Of a stretch of 32,852 bases of DNA, positions 27,252 through 32,852 are shown piece after piece. This DNA comes from Eubacteriales bacterium. Lineage in GTDB: Bacteria; Bacillota; Clostridia; Saccharofermentanales; UBA5734. The translations under genes were made by a program, and so were the position numbers. The number at the start of each line of letters is the position of its first letter. Positions within the stretch are counted from its first letter, which is position 1. The DNA lies in assembly GCA_028685755.1 (NCBI GenBank), contig JAQUDJ010000010.1, positions 1 to 32,852 of the forward strand. Reading direction: 5' to 3'. Under the pieces are notes generated by a model. That model had not been told where the DNA came from. It ran no database searches and saw nothing but the letters and a program-made list of their open reading frames with translations.

Positions 27252-27869
27252 ATGGCTTTCAAGAAGGAAATGAATTACTTCGATGTTTTGATCACAGCAA
27301 CCTCTTACTCGATGCAAACCGCAGTCAAATTAAACGAATTAATGAACAATTACACGGATGTTGCGCGCAAAGCGAGTGAAATCCATGACTTAGAACATGC
27401 TGGCGATAATGAAGTCCACCGCATGTATGATGCCCTGCACACGGCATTTATCACCCCGATCGACCGCGAAGACTTGTTTGGCCTGATCAAGTCGATCGAT
27501 GATATCACCGATCTGATCGAGGATGCTTCGAACCGTCTTGATATGATGGCGATTGGTGAAGTTCGACCGGAAGCGCTTGAGATGGGGAGCCTCTTAGAAC
27601 GTGGCACAACCATGTTGCATGAGTTGATGAAAGAATTTAAAACACACAAACGCAATAAGAAGTTGATGCAATTGATCCGCGATGTTAACACGTTAGAGGA
27701 AGAGGGCGATCGACTATACCGTACGAGTATCAAACGGCTCTTTACCACAGATGTTTCTGTCATTGAGGTCATCAAGTGGAAAGATATTTATGACGACATG
27801 GAAAATGTGCTCGATGCCTGCGAAGATGTCGCCAATATTGTTGAAGGCGTGGTCATGAAGAATTCTTAA
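27252..27869 (+). CDS. DUF47 family (PhoU-like) Pit accessory protein
   Basis: HDLEHAGDNEVHRMYDALHTAFITPIDREDLFGLIKSIDDITDLIEDASNRL. Confidence 0.93.
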   Translation: MAFKKEMNYFDVLITATSYSMQTAVKLNELMNNYTDVARKASEIHDLEHAGDNEVHRMYDALHTAFITPIDREDLFGLIKSIDDITDLIEDASNRLDMMAIGEVRPEALEMGSLLERGTTMLHELMKEFKTHKRNKKLMQLIRDVNTLEEEGDRLYRTSIKRLFTTDVSVIEVIKWKDIYDDMENVLDACEDVANIVEGVVMKNS

Positions 27870-27898
27870 TTATCGATTTTTCGATAACGAAATTTATG

Positions 27899-27931
27899 GA
27901 GAGTTGCTCGATTGGGAGCAACTCTCTTTTT
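27899..27931 (+). terminator. rho-independent terminator after pit-DUF47
   Basis: GAGAGTTGCTC-gattgg-GAGCAACTCTC-TTTTT. Confidence 0.92.
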
Positions 27932-28086
27932 ATGTAAATTGAGATAAGTTACAAACAAAATTATTGAGAAAATAATGAATAGACAAATTGAATATATGAT
28001 GTTAATTGTCAAAAAAAAGCTTATAATAAAAATAGCTTTAAAAGTTACATAATAATGCATTAAATATATCATATGAGGCCGACATT

Positions 28087-30165
28087 ATGACGCAACCAAC
28101 ACCACTTGGAAATTTTGAACATATAGATAATGATCAAATACATTTGATTTTAGAAAGCAGTCAAATAGCAATATGGGACTGGAATATTCAAACAGGCGAG
28201 GCTTCCTTCAACGATAAATGGGCTGAAATGGTTGGTTTTACTTTAGCAGAATTACAGCCAATGAGTATTGAAACATGGGTTAAATTAGCTCACCCAGATG
28301 ACCTAATCGAATCTAATAATCGCTTGAATTGTCATTTTTCGGGCGAGACACCATGCTATGAATTTGAAAGTCGAATGCGTCATAAGGATGGCCACTGGGT
28401 CTGGGTGCTTGATCGAGGCAAGGTTATTGCATGGACATCGGATGGTCAACCGCTGCGAATGTTCGGCACTCACACGGATATTTCTAGAATTAAAAATGCT
28501 GAAGCGATGCTTAAATTGAGTGAACAGCGTTACAGTTTAGCTTTGCAAGGTGCGAATATTGGTCTTTGGGATTATGATGTTCCAGCAAAGTCCCTGTTTT
28601 TTTCGCCAGTCATGCATAAATTGCTTGGCTATGCGGAGCATGAAATTCCCCACAGGTTTGATTTTTGGATTGACATTAGCCACCCTGACGATAAAAGCAA
28701 AATTCACAAAGCGACCATGGCATACCTGAAATCGGGTGTGGGTCAATTTGAAGTGGAACATCGCCTCATACAAAAGAATGGTACATATCGGTGGTTTTTA
28801 TCGCGTGGCAGTGCACTGATGGATGCGCAAAATAAGCCAATACGCTGGATCGGCACGATTATGGATATTACAGAACTGACGCAAGAGCGCGAAGACAGTT
28901 TAGAACTCGAGCGCTTTATGGCGGTCAATCAAGATCTTTTGTTGATCACGGATAAAGACGGACAATTTATTAAATATAATGAGGCATGGTCTGAAATTCT
29001 CGGTTATCCGATGGATTATTTCCGGATCCATCGATTCCTCGAGTTGATTCACCCCAATGATTTGACCGAGACACTCCAGGTTTTATCTAAATTAACTAAT
29101 CAGGAAAAGGTCATTAATTTTATCAATCGTTATCGATGCCAAGATGGTCAATATAAATATTTCGAATGGCGTGCATTCCCATATGGTGACCAAGTTTATG
29201 GCTCTGCACGTGATATTACTCAACGCAAGACAGCTGAAGAACAAGCTCTATATTTGAGTGAACACGACTCGTTGACCCACTTGTATAATCGAAATTATTT
29301 TGATCGACGAGTTCAAGCTGAAATTGAACGCGCGAATCGATACCCAGTTCCGCTGGCTTTAGTGATGATCGATCTAGATCATTTCAAACGAATTAATGAT
29401 ACATGGGGACACCCAGTTGGGGATTCTGTTTTATATGAAACGGCACAAATTCTCTTGCAAAATCTTCGCAAGCAAGATGTACTTGTGCGGATGGGTGGCG
29501 AAGAATTTCTAGTTCTGATGCCCCATACGACGCAACAAGGTGCCCGTGTCGTCGCTGAGAAGATCCGTGTAGCGATCGAACAAGTGAACCATGTAGTCGC
29601 CGGCCATTTTACTGCCAGCTTGGGTGTAGCCGAGCGTCAAGAAAATGAAAGTTTTATCCAGTGGTATAAACGAGTCGATGATGCAATGTACCAAGCAAAA
29701 GCGGATGGTCGCAATCAGGTTGCCGTTTCGAATGACTTCCGAAGCGCCCAGCCAATGAATGTCATGCTGCAATGGCAAGTTGAATGGGATTGTGGCAATC
29801 CGTTAATTGATCAACAGCATCAGCAATTACTCGATATTGGGAATGGTTTGATCACACTGGCATTAGCCGATTCAGACCCGAAAGTGATGCTTAATTTGTT
29901 CGATCAATTAGTCATCCATTTAGATCATCATTTCGCTATTGAAGAAGGCATTTTAGAGACCCAACATTACGAAAACCTTGAAGCACATCGGCAAACGCAT
30001 CGTGACCTGATGGGCAAAGCGCGCTTTTTAAGGACCTATTTCGAAAATCGCACAATCACTGCCAGCTCTATTTTCACGTTTATCATTGAAGATCTTGTCA
30101 TGGGGCATCTAACCAAAGAAGATATTCTTTATTTCCCGCTACTTAAAGGCTTAAATGACGCTTGA
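28087..30165 (+). CDS. PAS-PAS-PAS-GGDEF-bacteriohemerythrin diguanylate cyclase
   Basis: Repeated PAS/PAC motifs (GHWVWVLDRG..., RWFLSRGSALMD..., QYKYFEWRAFP), MGGEEFLVLMP, then WDCGNPLIDQQHQQLLDIGN...HHFAIEEGIL...HRQTHR...GHLTKED. Confidence 0.92.
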   Translation: MTQPTPLGNFEHIDNDQIHLILESSQIAIWDWNIQTGEASFNDKWAEMVGFTLAELQPMSIETWVKLAHPDDLIESNNRLNCHFSGETPCYEFESRMRHKDGHWVWVLDRGKVIAWTSDGQPLRMFGTHTDISRIKNAEAMLKLSEQRYSLALQGANIGLWDYDVPAKSLFFSPVMHKLLGYAEHEIPHRFDFWIDISHPDDKSKIHKATMAYLKSGVGQFEVEHRLIQKNGTYRWFLSRGSALMDAQNKPIRWIGTIMDITELTQEREDSLELERFMAVNQDLLLITDKDGQFIKYNEAWSEILGYPMDYFRIHRFLELIHPNDLTETLQVLSKLTNQEKVINFINRYRCQDGQYKYFEWRAFPYGDQVYGSARDITQRKTAEEQALYLSEHDSLTHLYNRNYFDRRVQAEIERANRYPVPLALVMIDLDHFKRINDTWGHPVGDSVLYETAQILLQNLRKQDVLVRMGGEEFLVLMPHTTQQGARVVAEKIRVAIEQVNHVVAGHFTASLGVAERQENESFIQWYKRVDDAMYQAKADGRNQVAVSNDFRSAQPMNVMLQWQVEWDCGNPLIDQQHQQLLDIGNGLITLALADSDPKVMLNLFDQLVIHLDHHFAIEEGILETQHYENLEAHRQTHRDLMGKARFLRTYFENRTITASSIFTFIIEDLVMGHLTKEDILYFPLLKGLNDA

Positions 30166-32482
30166 AAAATTCTAATGCAGGAACAGGCTTGCCAAAAACA
30201 TACCCTTGAATCTTATGACAACCCATTTCCTTCAAGAGGTTGACTTGAGCGACCGTTTCTACACCTTCGGCAACGGTTTTGATTTGTAATGCGTTAGCCA
30301 TCGCGATAATTGCCTGAACGATTTGCTTATCTGCGGAATTCTCTGCTAAGGTGTCGATCAAGTGCTTGTCAATTTTTAAGTAATCAATCGCATAACGTTT
30401 GAGATATCCGTACGATGAGTAGCCCGTGCCAAAATCATCAATGGATATGGAAGCGCCTAATTGCGATAACGCCTGCAGAATATCGCCAAAGGAATCGTCC
30501 GTCATGGCATAGCTTTCAGTTATTTCAAAATTAAGCCAGTCCGGATGAACCCCGGTCTCTCGAATTAGTTCGCGAACTTGCTCTAGAAAACTTGGATCTT
30601 CCAGTTGCAATGGTGAAATATTGATCCCAACTTGCAATTGCGTATGGTTTAAAATATTCCATTCTCTGATTTGGCGCATCGCCGTCCGCATCACCCAGCG
30701 CCCAATATCCAAGATCAAGCCAGTTTCTTCAGCAACAGCGATAAATTCCAGAGGGCCAATGCCTGGGAAATTCAATGAATCCCAGCGCAGCAGGGCCTCC
30801 ATACCCATCAGTTCAGAGCCTGACACATTATATAAGGGTTGATAAGCTAAATAGAACTCACGATCTTTATCGATGCGCCTTAATGCCATTTCTACTTCCT
30901 GTCGGCGCTGGAGTTTTTGAAAAATTTCCCGATCGAAGAAAACTGGTACATTATTTTTGTTGATTTTAGCTTGTTCAACTGCTGTTAACGCACATTTTAG
31001 TAAATCAATTTGGTTATCAGCATTTTCAGGAAAGCTTGCGACCCCAATTTGAATTTGTAAGAGGATTTGAAACGGGTCGGCCGTCATAGACACATTAAAA
31101 TCCTGGATCAATTCATACAACTCATGTTGAATGTCATTTAAATCCAACTCAAAATTAAATAACAAGGCGAATTCATTGCCACCCATCCGCGCAACGAGTG
31201 CTTTAGAGCCAAAACGTTTCAAAATTCGTTGAGCAGATTGGATCAGTATTTGATCGCCGATCTCCTGACCGTAAAGATTATTGACATTTCGAAATCGCAC
31301 AATATCAATCAGAACGAGATGAAGGGGCCAACTGTATTTTTTTTGATAAATCGCTTGGTCCACGAGCTCAAGAAAGCGATTACGACTTAACAAGCCGGTT
31401 AAGGAATCTGTTTGAACTAAGTGATTGATGGTTTGCAATTGCGCCGTTCGCTCAGCAACGAGTACTTGTAGCGCCGTATTATGCTCTGTTCGTTCAGCTA
31501 AGGTTCGGCTCACTTGGATTGTGTTCTGAACATAAAGACTTGCAAAGAGATAGAGTAATAAAACAGCGGCAAAATATAACAGTTGGATCAAATTTACGCC
31601 ATGAAGGATAGCCGTCAAGACTGGCAAAGCAAAAATCCAAATAACTGACCAAAAGGGGCCTTCATTAGTCAATGCCAAGTCTATGTGTTGTCCTGACTGT
31701 TCTAGCAATTGCTGAGATTGTTGTTCCACGAAGGATAAATGCAAACCCAAAGTCAAAATAAACAAGGCGGAAATAAATAGCCAGTCGCTTAGTCCGTTCG
31801 GGACATACTGGTCTTTTAATTCTTGGCCGACATATAAGCCATCTGCAAGTGTTAAGATAAGCATTGACAGTAAAATGATATATTGCCCTTGCTGTTTACG
31901 AGGAGATACCCGGGTTGAAACTAAAACAGTCAACGCGATGGTGACTGCCATTGTGTCAAAAATCAAATATAGAATTAAGGGTAATGTTTCTGCGGTATAA
32001 CCAAACTGTGTGTCGAAAAAGAGAACAGCTACAACGACCAGTGTGATCAATGAAACCGTAATGAGATCAAGCGTCAATTGAATTTTGTTCCAACGATGGA
32101 GACTTCTAAATAATAGTGAGCCAATACCGATCGCGATCAACACATTGGGAACGACGTACAGGTAAGAAATGATTAAAATGGTGCCTGGATCTACTTGGAT
32201 AAACTGAGCTGTAAAAATCCAAACCAGATCAGCGACGGCATAGACGAGTATCCCGATCATAAATAGAGTCGCAGATTGATGGTTTGCTTGGTGCTTTTTA
32301 GTGAGGGTCCACAGCGAAAGGGCACAGCCTAGCAAGGTTAATGGTGCGATGTAATTTCCCCACCAAGCACAACCTGTCCAAGTCAAAAGTGTATGGATGA
32401 TCAGCACGCAGCCGGCAATAATCCAGCATTTAAGTGCGTTCTTGGACAAACTTTTCACGGGTAGTTCTGCAATCAACATCAT
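30143..32482 (-). CDS. multi-TM membrane protein with GGDEF (variant GGNEF) and EAL domains
   Basis: Hydrophobic N-terminal half; RMGGNEFALLF; MEALLRWDSLNFPGIGPLEFIAVAEETGLI; SIDDFGTGYSSYGYLKRYAIDYLKIDK. Confidence 0.92.
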   Translation of the reverse strand: MMLIAELPVKSLSKNALKCWIIAGCVLIIHTLLTWTGCAWWGNYIAPLTLLGCALSLWTLTKKHQANHQSATLFMIGILVYAVADLVWIFTAQFIQVDPGTILIISYLYVVPNVLIAIGIGSLLFRSLHRWNKIQLTLDLITVSLITLVVVAVLFFDTQFGYTAETLPLILYLIFDTMAVTIALTVLVSTRVSPRKQQGQYIILLSMLILTLADGLYVGQELKDQYVPNGLSDWLFISALFILTLGLHLSFVEQQSQQLLEQSGQHIDLALTNEGPFWSVIWIFALPVLTAILHGVNLIQLLYFAAVLLLYLFASLYVQNTIQVSRTLAERTEHNTALQVLVAERTAQLQTINHLVQTDSLTGLLSRNRFLELVDQAIYQKKYSWPLHLVLIDIVRFRNVNNLYGQEIGDQILIQSAQRILKRFGSKALVARMGGNEFALLFNFELDLNDIQHELYELIQDFNVSMTADPFQILLQIQIGVASFPENADNQIDLLKCALTAVEQAKINKNNVPVFFDREIFQKLQRRQEVEMALRRIDKDREFYLAYQPLYNVSGSELMGMEALLRWDSLNFPGIGPLEFIAVAEETGLILDIGRWVMRTAMRQIREWNILNHTQLQVGINISPLQLEDPSFLEQVRELIRETGVHPDWLNFEITESYAMTDDSFGDILQALSQLGASISIDDFGTGYSSYGYLKRYAIDYLKIDKHLIDTLAENSADKQIVQAIIAMANALQIKTVAEGVETVAQVNLLKEMGCHKIQGYVFGKPVPALEFFKRHLSL

Positions 32483-32765
32483 AACCCTTTGTTCATTTCA
32501 TTTTGCACATCACTAATTACCTTTATGTTAACGTATTTAGTCATAATTGACTATGAACATCCAATTTTCGTCCGATTTTTTAGCGGTTGATTATGTCTGT
32601 AAATTAACGTAAATATGACTGCTAAATTGCTGTTTTACGTCTTTCTGACGGTCGCTTGTGCAAGGTGTTTAGATTAACTAGAGAATTTCTTGCTATTTGA
32701 TGCCTTGCTATATTGGGCAATCACAGTAAAATGTACAACAGTGATTAACCGAGGAACTGTGATTC

Positions 32766-32852
32766 ATGTTTTTTAAATCCCTGTCAGCTGCACTTGCAGC
32801 AATGTTGCTCTTTGTTTTTTCAATTCTTCCAGCTTTTACTCAGATTCAACCT
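32766..32852 (+). CDS. start of a secreted/exported protein, truncated by window edge
   Basis: MFFKSLSAALAAMLLFVFSILPAFTQIQP, signal-peptide-like; ORF runs open to window end. Confidence 0.55.
   Translation, partial: MFFKSLSAALAAMLLFVFSILPAFTQIQP

Noticed and set aside
1-32852. CRISPR array, tRNA or rRNA genes
   Set aside because: No regularly spaced long repeats and no tRNA/rRNA signatures noticed on reading either strand.

Overview
This 32.9-kb window looks like a chromosomal segment of a low-to-moderate GC anaerobic, Firmicutes-like bacterium (inferred from gene content; no tools were run). Core content in order: 3' end of an HD-GYP protein; metallophosphoesterase; GerMN-type lipoprotein; a compact DsrE-TusA-membrane b-type cytochrome-HdrD/DsrK-like sulfur operon; a ~5.4-kb accessory island (about 5840-11239); a GGDEF-hemerythrin protein; a pirin; a cobalamin nucleotide-loop cluster (cobT, cobU-like, cobS, second cobU-like, cobC-like); PsiE-like protein; beta-carbonic anhydrase; baeRF-like protein; a sulfide:quinone oxidoreductase-like flavoprotein followed by an uncalled 37-aa ORF; rubrerythrin; an orphan CbiQ/EcfT; two NapH-like polyferredoxins; a Pit/DUF47 phosphate module; a PAS-GGDEF-hemerythrin protein; and a membrane GGDEF-EAL protein. 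The most unusual signal is the accessory island. It is bounded by 41-bp inverted repeats (36/41 identical by my alignment, each containing the palindrome TAACGG-N3-CCGTTA). It carries a two-gene transposase-like module preceded by contiguous 12-bp direct repeats, then a run of small membrane/lipoprotein genes separated by a recurring ~26-bp motif. This gives it a cassette-like or unusual mobile-element architecture.
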